From Dysgonomonas sp. 521 (GTDB lineage: Bacteria > Bacteroidota > Bacteroidia > Bacteroidales > Dysgonomonadaceae): a stretch of DNA of 47,347 nucleotides. The DNA is taken from contig NZ_QVMO01000025.1 of NCBI RefSeq assembly GCF_010501055.1, positions 1 through 47,347 of the forward strand. Direction: 5' to 3'. Both the position numbers and the translations under genes were made by a program. The notes under the pieces were generated by a model, which worked only from the letters and a program-made list of their open reading frames with translations, searched no databases and was not told the DNA's origin. Within the stretch, counting starts at the first letter, position 1; each line of letters starts with the position of its first letter. Of the stretch, positions 30,603 through 43,699 are shown piece by piece.

Positions 30603-32225
30603 ATGAATAAGAACATACTTAAAACACTGTTACTTTCCGCAGCTCTTACCGGCACTTTAGTTGCCTCCGCTCAACAAAAGAAGCAAGAACAGGCTCAGCA
30701 AGGTAAATTTCAACCGACCTGGGAATCCCTATCCCAATACGAAACTCCCGAATGGTTTCGGAATGCAAAATTTGGAATCTGGGCACATTGGGGTCCTCAG
30801 TGTCAGCCGGAGGCTGGCGACTGGTATGGCCGTGCCATGTACGAAGAAGGTGGCGATGCTTATAATTGTCACTTGGAAAAATACGGGCATCCTTCGAAAT
30901 TTGGCTTTAAGGATGTAATCAACGAGTGGAAAGCCGAAAAATGGAATCCTGAAAAACTTGTCGCTCTCTATAAACGTGTAGGTGCGCAATACTTCTTCGC
31001 TATGGGGAACCACCACGACAATATGGACCTTTGGGACAGCAAATACCAGTCGTGGAACTCAGTAAATATGGGTCCTAAACGTGACATCTTAGCCGAATGG
31101 GAAAAAGCTGCCCGTAAAAACGATCTGCCCTATGGTGTGAGCATCCACTCTTCGCACGCCTGGACATGGTACGAAACCGGACAAGGCGCGGATAAAAAAG
31201 GCTCTTATGCAGGTATCTCCTACGATGCCCGTGTGGTAACCAAAGAAGATGGCAAAGGCAAATGGTGGGAAGGATACGACCCGCAGGAGCTATATGTGCA
31301 AAACCATGCCCTTAGCGGGCATGCTTGGGCTGCTTGGGACTGGCCCGAAGGTACATCTGTACCTGCCCAAGCCTATTATGATAACTTTTTCGACCGCACT
31401 GTTGATATGATAAACAGGTATAACCCCGACCTCGTTTATTTTGATGATAGCGTGTTGCCTTTCTGGCCTATCGACAACACAGGTCTGGATGTTGTAGCCC
31501 ACTACTACAACCACAACATGAAACAGAATAACGGTAAGCTCAACGCTGTTGTCTTCGGCAAAAAATTACAAGACCAGCACAAAGAAGCCATTGTATGGGA
31601 TGTAGAAAAAGGCGTACCATCCCAGTTGCAAGATAAAGCATGGCAAACTTGTTCCTGTCTCGGCACCTGGCACTACAATCGTTCTACTTATGTAGACAAT
31701 TGGTACAAGTCGGGCAAAATGGTTATTCACATGCTTATTGATATTGTCAGCAAGAACGGAAACCTGTTGTTAAGCGTCCCTATGAGAGGAGATGGAACCA
31801 TTGACGATAAAGAAGAAAAGATACTGGAAGATATTGCCGCATGGATGGACATCAACAAAGAAGGAATCTTTGACACACGTCCCTGGCGTATTTTCGGAGA
31901 AGGCCCTGCCGCTGAAACAGCTATTCCTTTGGATGGTGCAGGCTTCAACGAGGGTAAAAATGAGCCTTATACCTCCAAAGACATACGTTTTGTAGAGAAA
32001 GGTAAAGCCCTTTATGCCCACATTTTGGAGTGGCCGACAGACGGAAAAGTCTTAATCAAATCCCTGGCATCGGATAGCCCTTACTATACCAGCAAGATAA
32101 ACAAAGTAGAAATGCTGGGAGGTGGTAAAGCAGATTTTCGGAGGACTAATGAAGGCCTGTTGGTAAATTTACCGAAGGGTAAGAAACCGAATGACATATC
32201 TTTCGTATTGAAGATAACGAACTAA
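30603..32225 (+). CDS. GH29 alpha-L-fucosidase
   Basis: A 540-residue exported GH29 enzyme with a signal peptide ending VASAQ. The conserved start WFRNAKFGIWAHWG (51-64) and AMGNHHDNMDLWDS (133-146, the usual KHHDGF motif altered to NHHDN) are present. The nucleophile is Asp281 in YNPDLVYFDDSVLPFW. IVSKNGNLLLSVPMRGDG and the C-terminal sandwich complete the fold. The altered KHHDGF motif suggests a changed aglycone or active-site edge. It should cleave terminal alpha-L-fucose, fitting fucosylated galactose side chains. Between two GH97 genes in the operon. A second GH29 in the minus-strand operon is only distantly similar, so the two probably act on different linkages. Confidence 0.92.
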   Translation: MNKNILKTLLLSAALTGTLVASAQQKKQEQAQQGKFQPTWESLSQYETPEWFRNAKFGIWAHWGPQCQPEAGDWYGRAMYEEGGDAYNCHLEKYGHPSKFGFKDVINEWKAEKWNPEKLVALYKRVGAQYFFAMGNHHDNMDLWDSKYQSWNSVNMGPKRDILAEWEKAARKNDLPYGVSIHSSHAWTWYETGQGADKKGSYAGISYDARVVTKEDGKGKWWEGYDPQELYVQNHALSGHAWAAWDWPEGTSVPAQAYYDNFFDRTVDMINRYNPDLVYFDDSVLPFWPIDNTGLDVVAHYYNHNMKQNNGKLNAVVFGKKLQDQHKEAIVWDVEKGVPSQLQDKAWQTCSCLGTWHYNRSTYVDNWYKSGKMVIHMLIDIVSKNGNLLLSVPMRGDGTIDDKEEKILEDIAAWMDINKEGIFDTRPWRIFGEGPAAETAIPLDGAGFNEGKNEPYTSKDIRFVEKGKALYAHILEWPTDGKVLIKSLASDSPYYTSKINKVEMLGGGKADFRRTNEGLLVNLPKGKKPNDISFVLKITN

Positions 32226-32255
32226 TATTCATACTATTATAATTTAATATTAAAT

Positions 32256-34247
32256 ATGAAAAAAAGTATTTTTGCTTTCTTGTGTATGGCTCTAGCCTTA
32301 AGTGCACAAGCCCAAAAACAGTTTACTGCCATATCGCCCGACGGAAGAATAGCAACCACCGTCATTCTGGGCGACAAATTAAACTACTCCATCGCTCACG
32401 ATGGGGAAACCATTCTCCACGAATCACCTATCTCGCTTACACTCAGCAGTGGAGAGGTATGGGGAGAGAAGCCCCAACTATCTCAAAGCTCCCAAAAGAA
32501 TATCCGGCAAACTATTAACTCACCCTTCTATCGTAAAGACAAGATTGAAGACGAATATACCCTGCTTACCCTTGACTTCAAGAAACAGTGGGGCGTTGAA
32601 TTTCGGGTTTATAATGATGGAGTAGCTTACCGTTTTGTCAACAAAGGTACGAAAGCATTTACTATAGCGGGCGAAGAAGTGGCTTACAACTTTGGCAATG
32701 ATGTTACTACTACTGTGCCTTATGTGATGTATGGAGAAGATGGTAATTATGAATCACAGTTCCACACCTCTTTTGAAAATACTTATATTACAGATAAACT
32801 TTCGAAGCTCAATAAACAGCGTCTTATGTTCCTGCCATTGGTAGCCGAAACTCCCAGCGGAAAGAAAATTTGTATCAGCGAATCCGACCTCGAAAGTTAT
32901 CCGGGGCTTTTCCTGACTAACGCACAAGGTAACCATTCTCTCACAGGGATGTTTGCTCCTTATCCGCGGGCGAGCAAATTAGGCGGGCACAACATGCTGC
33001 AATTTGAAGTAACCGAGCGCGAACCCTATATCGCCAAAGTAAGCGGCCCCCGAACTTTTCCCTGGCGCATGGCTATCGTTACTACTACCGACAAAGATTT
33101 GGCCGATAACGATATGACATACAAGCTGGCAGCACCTTCGCGCATCTCGGATATTTCATGGATTAAACCCGGAAAAGTAGCGTGGGACTGGTGGAACGAT
33201 TGGAATATTACCGGAGTAGATTTCATTTCGGGTATCAACAACGATACATATAAATTCTACATTGATTTCGCCGCTGCCAACGGTATAGAATATGTTATTC
33301 TGGACGAAGGATGGGCTGTAAATCTGAAAGCTGACCTTATGCAGGTAGTAGACGAAATAGACCTCAAAGAGCTGGTAGACTATGGCAAAGCTAAAAATGT
33401 AGATATCATTCTTTGGGCAGGTTATCACGCTTTCAACCGCGATATGGAAAACGTATGCCGCCATTATTCAGAAATGGGAGTGAAAGGTTTCAAAGTAGAT
33501 TTTATGGACAGGGACGACCAGGAAATGGTAGAATTCAACTATCGTGCTGCCGCCACCTGTGCCAAGTACAACATGATACTCGACCTGCACGGCATGTACA
33601 AACCGGCAGGACTGAACCGCACTTATCCCAACGTACTGAACTTTGAAGGCGTACACGGATTGGAGCAAATGAAATGGTCGTCTGCCAACGTAGACCAGAT
33701 GAAGTATGATGTAACCATCCCTTTTATCCGTCAGGTAGCCGGCCCGGTGGATTATACACAAGGAGCTATGCGTAATGGAGCAAAAGGAAATTATCATCCT
33801 TCTATCTCTCAACCTATGAGTCAGGGAACCCGCTGCCACCAACTGGCGAGTTATGTTGTGTTCGAATCCCCTTTCAACATGCTCTGCGATACGCCTACCA
33901 ATTACATGCGCGAAGCCGAGTCCTTAGAATTTATTGCCGCTATCCCTACAGTATGGGACGAAACCATTATCTTAGATGGCAAGATGGGAGAATACATCGT
34001 TACTGCCCGTAGAAAAGGAAATGTATGGTACATCGGTGGAATGACCAACTGGGACGCCCGCAACCTGAAAGTAGACCTTTCTTTCCTTGGCGAAAAGGCT
34101 CGCACAACCACTCTTTTTAAAGATGGAGTGAATGCGCACCGCAATGGGGAAGATTATAAAAAAGAGAGTATTCAGCTGAAAGGCAAAAAAGATCTTGATA
34201 TCCATTTAGCACCGGGAGGCGGTTTTGCACTTCGGGTAGAAATATAA
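32256..34247 (+). CDS. GH97 alpha-galactosidase-like, retaining type
   Basis: A 663-residue exported GH97 protein with a signal peptide ending ALSAQAQ. Length and residue numbering closely parallel the characterised retaining alpha-galactosidase BtGH97b: nucleophile Asp415 in GFKVDFMDRDDQ, and candidate acid/base Glu470 in FEGVHGLE. The beta-sandwich is about 20-290, the barrel 295-560 (SWIKPGKVAWDWWNDW, VILDEGWAV), and the C-terminal domain starts near 575. Of the three GH97 genes here it is the most like that reference, so alpha-galactosidase is the best call. It is followed within 19 bases by a CE1-like esterase and is probably co-translated with it. Confidence 0.92.
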   Translation: MKKSIFAFLCMALALSAQAQKQFTAISPDGRIATTVILGDKLNYSIAHDGETILHESPISLTLSSGEVWGEKPQLSQSSQKNIRQTINSPFYRKDKIEDEYTLLTLDFKKQWGVEFRVYNDGVAYRFVNKGTKAFTIAGEEVAYNFGNDVTTTVPYVMYGEDGNYESQFHTSFENTYITDKLSKLNKQRLMFLPLVAETPSGKKICISESDLESYPGLFLTNAQGNHSLTGMFAPYPRASKLGGHNMLQFEVTEREPYIAKVSGPRTFPWRMAIVTTTDKDLADNDMTYKLAAPSRISDISWIKPGKVAWDWWNDWNITGVDFISGINNDTYKFYIDFAAANGIEYVILDEGWAVNLKADLMQVVDEIDLKELVDYGKAKNVDIILWAGYHAFNRDMENVCRHYSEMGVKGFKVDFMDRDDQEMVEFNYRAAATCAKYNMILDLHGMYKPAGLNRTYPNVLNFEGVHGLEQMKWSSANVDQMKYDVTIPFIRQVAGPVDYTQGAMRNGAKGNYHPSISQPMSQGTRCHQLASYVVFESPFNMLCDTPTNYMREAESLEFIAAIPTVWDETIILDGKMGEYIVTARRKGNVWYIGGMTNWDARNLKVDLSFLGEKARTTTLFKDGVNAHRNGEDYKKESIQLKGKKDLDIHLAPGGGFALRVEI

Positions 34248-34266
34248 AATGCAAGGAAAGAACTAT

Positions 34267-35139
34267 ATGAAACGAATCATTTTATTAACAGTCGCGCTAT
34301 ACCAAATATGTTTAGCATTTGCTCAATGGGGACCACAAAGCAAAGTAGAAAGCCACAGTTTGCAAAGTAAAGTCCTCGGTACTGAGCGGGAATATACTAT
34401 CTACCTTCCCAAAAGCTATGAAGCTGAAACAGACAGGAAATATCCTATCCTATATCTCCTTCATGGCATGACTGATACTGATAAAGCCTGGTTTTGGCGG
34501 GGACATGTACATGAAGTCATGGATCAGCTTGTCGCTTCTGGCGAAGCCGTAGAAATGATTATCGTATCACCTAATGCAGGAGGCAGTTTCGAGGAAGGTA
34601 ACTGGAACGGTTACTTCGACATGCCCGGCTGGAAGTACGAAACATTCTTTTTCACCGAATTTCTGCCACATATCGAGAGTACTTATCGGGTAACCGGTGG
34701 TAAATCGCACCGTAGTGTTGCAGGTCTTTCTATGGGTGGGGGTGGAGCTGCTGCTTACGCACAAAAGCATCCCGAGCTGTTCTCTTCCGCTTATGCAATA
34801 AGTGCCTTAATGAACATTCCTGAACATGGAGCAGCCCAACCCCGCGAACCTGGTGATAAACTGGCTATCCTTACGCAATCCGTCAAAGACAATAGTTGCG
34901 TGAAGTATGTAATAGAAGCCGATGAGGAATGCAAAAAGCAATTGCGCACAGTCAAATGGTTTGTAGATTGCGGCGATGATGATTTCCTATTGGACAGAAA
35001 CATAGAGTTCTTCCAAGCCATGCGCAAAGCCCATATTCCCTGTGAGTTCCGCATGCGTGACGGCGGACATACATGGGAGTACTTTCATTCGGCGCTTTAT
35101 ACCTGTTTGCCGTTTTTGAGCCGTAATTTTGGAAAATGA
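34267..35139 (+). CDS. CE1-like alpha/beta-hydrolase esterase
   Basis: A 290-residue exported esterase from the ATG at 34267, which follows AAGGAAAG by six bases and gives a signal peptide ending LAFAQ. The ATG at 34249, overlapping that ribosome-binding site, is unlikely. The catalytic serine is Ser155 in VAGLSMGGGGA, the likely aspartate is near 237-239 (DCGDDDFLLD), and the histidine is His268 in DGGHTWEYF. YPILYLLHGMTDTDKAW is the oxyanion strand region. The family (esterase D, CE1) includes feruloyl, acetyl and trehalose-related esterases. In this setting it probably removes acetyl or feruloyl groups from polysaccharide. Last gene of the seven-gene operon, followed by a terminator. Confidence 0.88.
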   Translation: MKRIILLTVALYQICLAFAQWGPQSKVESHSLQSKVLGTEREYTIYLPKSYEAETDRKYPILYLLHGMTDTDKAWFWRGHVHEVMDQLVASGEAVEMIIVSPNAGGSFEEGNWNGYFDMPGWKYETFFFTEFLPHIESTYRVTGGKSHRSVAGLSMGGGGAAAYAQKHPELFSSAYAISALMNIPEHGAAQPREPGDKLAILTQSVKDNSCVKYVIEADEECKKQLRTVKWFVDCGDDDFLLDRNIEFFQAMRKAHIPCEFRMRDGGHTWEYFHSALYTCLPFLSRNFGK

Positions 35140-35168
35140 TATTCTAAATATAAGTAACTGTATTCAGG

Positions 35169-35209
35169 CTCTAAACAAATGATTCATTTGTTTAGAGTTT
35201 GTTTTTTTT
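35169..35209 (+). terminator. Intrinsic terminator after the esterase gene
   Basis: CTCTAAACAAATG pairs perfectly with CATTTGTTTAGAG (13 bp, 3-base loop), followed by TTTG and eight T. It ends the operon 23573-35139. Its left arm overlaps CAGGCTCTAAACAA (35165-35178), the reverse-orientation core of the short TTTAGAGYCTGTTT repeat. Confidence 0.9.
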
Positions 35210-35278
35210 CTTAGCTGCTTAAATATATTAATATAAGGCCATGTATCGGGTATCCATACATTTCTTTCTTGCATATTG

Positions 35279-35319
35279 TAACATTTCTACCCCTCATTTA
35301 TAACATTACATCCCCCTCC
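35279..35319 (+). promoter_or_regulatory. Candidate two-site direct-repeat operator upstream of GH3
   Basis: TAACATTTCTACCCCTC (35279-35295) and TAACATTACATCCCCCTCC (35301-35319) are imperfect direct repeats with starts 22 bp apart, two helical turns. They lie 50 to 90 bp upstream of the -7 box at 35369. C-runs are otherwise rare in this AT-rich interval. The spacing and position fit an activator dimer of the AraC-type output domain used by hybrid two-component sensors, which commonly control Bacteroidetes polysaccharide loci. The regulator is not in this window. Confidence 0.45.
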
Positions 35320-35368
35320 ATAAGTCTTTTACAAAACATTTAAGCCAGCCGTTTCATTCTCCTCTTCT

Positions 35369-35376
35369 TATCTTTG
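35369..35376 (+). promoter_or_regulatory. -7 box for the GH3-GH2 operon
   Basis: TATCTTTG matches TAnnTTTG and lies 23 bases before the GH3 start. It gives a very short leader, so transcription would begin only a few bases upstream of the ATG's A-rich start context. Confidence 0.6.
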
Positions 35377-35398
35377 TATCTTATTAAATTTTAAATCC

Positions 35399-40764
<5,366 letters not shown>

Positions 40765-40780
40765 ATACCTGTAGATATTG

Positions 40781-40815
40781 AAAAGAGCCTCTTTATAAAA
40801 AAGAGGCTCTTTTTT
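40781..40815 (+). terminator. Intrinsic terminator after GH2
   Basis: AAAAGAGCCTCTTT and AAAGAGGCTCTTTT form a 14-bp stem with a loop of about 5 bases, followed by T. The A-rich arm on the left also makes it usable in the other direction. Confidence 0.9.
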
Positions 40816-40924
40816 CAACTATACAGTTTTGGGGAGGAAGTAGAAGTCGAACTAAAAACAGAAACATGTTACATAGAGAAAAGAAGATGTATCATTTCAC
40901 GCCGTTCTTTTTATGGATAATGAG

Positions 40925-40932
40925 TAGATTTG
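40925..40932 (+). promoter_or_regulatory. -7 box for the GH43 gene
   Basis: TAGATTTG matches TAnnTTTG and lies 51 bases before the ATG at 40984. With the terminator at 40781-40815 upstream, it supports GH43 being a separate transcription unit. Confidence 0.6.
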
Positions 40933-40983
40933 CCAAAAGCAATCTGAATTGAAATAATACATGTAACTAAAAAACGAACAGTT

Positions 40984-41988
40984 ATGAAAAAAAGTAGCTT
41001 ATTAATATGTTTGGGTATTTATATGCTTATAGGGTGTACACCGAAGAGCCAATTGCCGACATTTACGAATACCGGCAACCCTCTGATAAAAGACAAATTC
41101 ACAGCTGATCCAGCGCCTATGGTTCATAATGGAAAGCTATATTTGTATGTGGGGCAGGATGAATATTATGAGGGGCAGGATACCGCTTCCGGAGGAAAAG
41201 AGTTCAACATTACGAAATGGTTATGCTACTCTACCGAAGATATGCAAACATGGACAGACCACGGCTGTGTATTGAAGCCTACCGACTTTAGTTGGGGAGT
41301 GGGCGAAGCATGGGCGTCGCAAGTTATCGAGAAAGAAGGGAAATTCTATTATTATACCACAGTGCAGGCTGGCCCGCCATATAACAGTAAAGTGATAGGA
41401 GTAGCCATAAGCGACAGCCCTACAGGACCATTCACAGACCCTATAGGCAAACCTCTGGTAACAGATGATATGACATCGAACGGCCCACGGGGATGGTGGA
41501 ATGATATTGATCCCACAGCTTTTATAGATGATAATGGGCAGGCATGGCTCTGCTGGGGGAATGGTACTTGTTTTCTTGTCAAGCTCAAACCCAATATGGT
41601 GGAACTTGATGGAGAGATTATGGTAGTGGATTTGCCCAAGTACATGGAAGGCCCTTGGCTACATAAACGTGGTAATATTTATTACCTCACGTATGCATCG
41701 ATGGGTGCAGACAGGGAAGCTATAGCTTACGCCACAGCTTTGTCAATGGAAGGGCCGTGGACTCCACATGGAGAATTAACAGGGATGGCAGAGAATAGTT
41801 TTACTATTCATCCGGGTATTATTGAGTTCAAAGGGAAGTGGTACTTGTTTTATCACAATGCTGTACTAACGATAGATGGTCATCCTGGTGCTATAGGACG
41901 CCGTAGTGTTTGTGTGGATGAATTACTCTACAATCCTGATGGTACCATGAAGTTTGTAAAACAAACTAAAGAAGGCATTGCCAAATAA
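40984..41988 (+). CDS. GH43 lipoprotein, single-domain arabinofuranosidase/xylosidase type
   Basis: A 334-residue GH43 enzyme with a lipobox (YMLIGC, Cys18) and no accessory domain. The catalytic base is Asp42 in TADPAPMVHNGKLYLY. The pKa modulator is Asp176 in WWNDIDPTAFIDDNGQ, and the acid is Glu222 in KYMEGPWLHKRGNIYYLTY. These, with the short length and EAWASQVIEKEGKFYYY, place it in a different GH43 subgroup from the other GH43 protein in the window. It is a single-gene unit with its own promoter and a downstream hairpin. It probably removes arabinose or xylose decorations in the periplasm. Confidence 0.92.
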   Translation: MKKSSLLICLGIYMLIGCTPKSQLPTFTNTGNPLIKDKFTADPAPMVHNGKLYLYVGQDEYYEGQDTASGGKEFNITKWLCYSTEDMQTWTDHGCVLKPTDFSWGVGEAWASQVIEKEGKFYYYTTVQAGPPYNSKVIGVAISDSPTGPFTDPIGKPLVTDDMTSNGPRGWWNDIDPTAFIDDNGQAWLCWGNGTCFLVKLKPNMVELDGEIMVVDLPKYMEGPWLHKRGNIYYLTYASMGADREAIAYATALSMEGPWTPHGELTGMAENSFTIHPGIIEFKGKWYLFYHNAVLTIDGHPGAIGRRSVCVDELLYNPDGTMKFVKQTKEGIAK

Positions 41989-42053
41989 GTAAATTCCCAA
42001 ATTGATAGTGGTAATAAAAAGATTGTCAGGGATGAATATCTTTTATACTATAA

Positions 42054-42087
42054 TTTTGAGTGTGTAGCATTATCTACACACTCAAAA
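42054..42087. terminator. Bidirectional terminator between GH43 and GH29
   Basis: TTTTGAGTGTGTAG pairs perfectly with CTACACACTCAAAA (14 bp, 6-base loop CATTAT). It lies between the plus-strand GH43 stop and the minus-strand GH29 stop, and can serve both. Confidence 0.85.
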
Positions 42088-42129
42088 CTTAAAGCTATAT
42101 CCACTTCCTGAATTACTGCAAAGATTTTC

Positions 42130-43671
42130 TTAAAATCCATGTTTCATTACCTCATTCACAGCTTCCGATTGGAGATGTTCGCCCACTTTCCTGTCGAAAG
42201 ATATTTTGAAAGAATATGCATGTTCACAAGGTTTGTTTTTTGGGAAAGATAGTTTAAGCCCCTCTTTGGTTTGTTCCCAGCTTATTTTTTCGTCAGAGCC
42301 CAACAGTCTAACATTCTGTATTACAGCATCAGAAACAGCTTCTTTATTCAACGATTTTATGAGTAAACCGCTATCATCCCAATTTAGTGCAATAGCATAA
42401 AAATCGTTGCCTTTGGTTGTAAAACGAATATCCTGCGCTGTATAAACGGTTGCATCATTGTCTGTAAAAGACCCTTTTGTCGGTTCAGCATTTCCTTCTC
42501 CAAACTTCTTCCAGCAGCGTGTCCCATAAATGGCTTCTCCATTTACATCCAGCCATTTACCGATGGACAGAAGAACCGCTTTCTGTTCTTCAGTAATCGT
42601 TCCGTCAGCGCGTGGGCCGATGTTCAACAACAGATTTCCGTTTTTACTAACTATGTCAATCAGGTCGTGAATAATTTGCCCGGGAGTTTTATTCTCTTCG
42701 CCATCGATGTATGACCATGATTTTTTGCCGACAGATGTATCGGTTTGCCAAGGGTACTGCATCATCTTTCCTGATTTTCCTCGCTCTACATCCCATACAT
42801 GCACATTGGTAGGATATCCCTGTTTGGTATTTACCACCACGCCCTCATTCCAGTCGATAGCATTATTGTAGTAATAAGCCATGAATTTATTGAAATAAGG
42901 CATCAAAACCGGATTGTTTACTGTCCAGTCGAACCATATCAGTTTAGGTTCGTATTTATCAACCAGTTCGTAGGTGTGAGTAAGCCACTCGCGTGCAAAA
43001 TCTTCAGTGTACTTTTCGCTCTCGTAGCGTTTGCCATACAGAGAGATGTTCATATCCTGCACATCCGACGGAAATTGCATGCCTCCGTTAAAAAACCAGG
43101 CATTTTCGGCTCTGTGAGTAGATAGCCCGAAAACAAGTCCGTTCTTTTCTATGGCTTTTTTCAGTAATCCCAGGATGTCTTTTTTAGGGCCCATTTTCAC
43201 TGCGTTCCATTCATTAAGGTCGCTATCGTACATCGCAAATCCGTCGTGATGTTCGGCAACAGGAACAATGTACTTAGCTCCCGATTTCTTAAATAAATCG
43301 GCCCACTCGTCAGCGTCAAATTTTTCAGCTTTGAACATTGGGATAAAATCTTTGTAACCGAACTTATCCTGCTGACCCCATGTCTCAATGTGGTGTTTAT
43401 AGGCTACATGGTCTTTCTGATACATGTTGCGGGGATACCATTCGCTGTCGAAGGCGGGCACGGCATAAGCCCCCCAATGAATGAATATTCCGAATTTGGC
43501 ATCAACAAACCATTCGGGAAACTTATAGTTCTCGGCTATATTCTGCCAATTGTCCTGAAAAACTTCCGTACCCTTGGGTGAGGCCACAGAGTCGATGTTG
43601 TAGCTCCTTTTTCCTGATTGGCAGGTGAGAAACAACGCTACGGTTAATAATACATACAGGTTCTTTTTCAT
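42130..43671 (-). CDS. GH29 alpha-L-fucosidase, lipoprotein
   Basis: A 513-residue GH29 enzyme with a lipobox (ALFLTC, Cys17). It keeps the family core: WFVDAKFGIFIHWGAYAVP (54-72), the VAEHHDGFAMYDS motif, close to the usual KHHDGF and more canonical than in the other GH29 here, and the nucleophile Asp248 in LIWFDWTVNN. IVSKNGNLLLNIGPRADG and a C-terminal sandwich follow. No acidic export signal follows the cysteine. Last gene of the operon from 47016, 21 bases after GH97. The fucosidase plus the mutarotase and oxidoreductase upstream form a plausible fucose-release and use unit. Confidence 0.93.
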   Translation of the reverse strand: MKKNLYVLLTVALFLTCQSGKRSYNIDSVASPKGTEVFQDNWQNIAENYKFPEWFVDAKFGIFIHWGAYAVPAFDSEWYPRNMYQKDHVAYKHHIETWGQQDKFGYKDFIPMFKAEKFDADEWADLFKKSGAKYIVPVAEHHDGFAMYDSDLNEWNAVKMGPKKDILGLLKKAIEKNGLVFGLSTHRAENAWFFNGGMQFPSDVQDMNISLYGKRYESEKYTEDFAREWLTHTYELVDKYEPKLIWFDWTVNNPVLMPYFNKFMAYYYNNAIDWNEGVVVNTKQGYPTNVHVWDVERGKSGKMMQYPWQTDTSVGKKSWSYIDGEENKTPGQIIHDLIDIVSKNGNLLLNIGPRADGTITEEQKAVLLSIGKWLDVNGEAIYGTRCWKKFGEGNAEPTKGSFTDNDATVYTAQDIRFTTKGNDFYAIALNWDDSGLLIKSLNKEAVSDAVIQNVRLLGSDEKISWEQTKEGLKLSFPKNKPCEHAYSFKISFDRKVGEHLQSEAVNEVMKHGF

Positions 43672-43680
43672 GAGTAAATA

Positions 43681-43699
43681 TTTAGAGTCTGTTTATTCG
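43681..43699 (-). repeat. Short dispersed repeat, TTTAGAGYCTGTTT family (copy 2)
   Basis: TTTAGAGTCTGTTTATTCG. On the coding (minus) strand it follows the GH97 stop and fills much of the 21-base gap before GH29. Confidence 0.6.
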
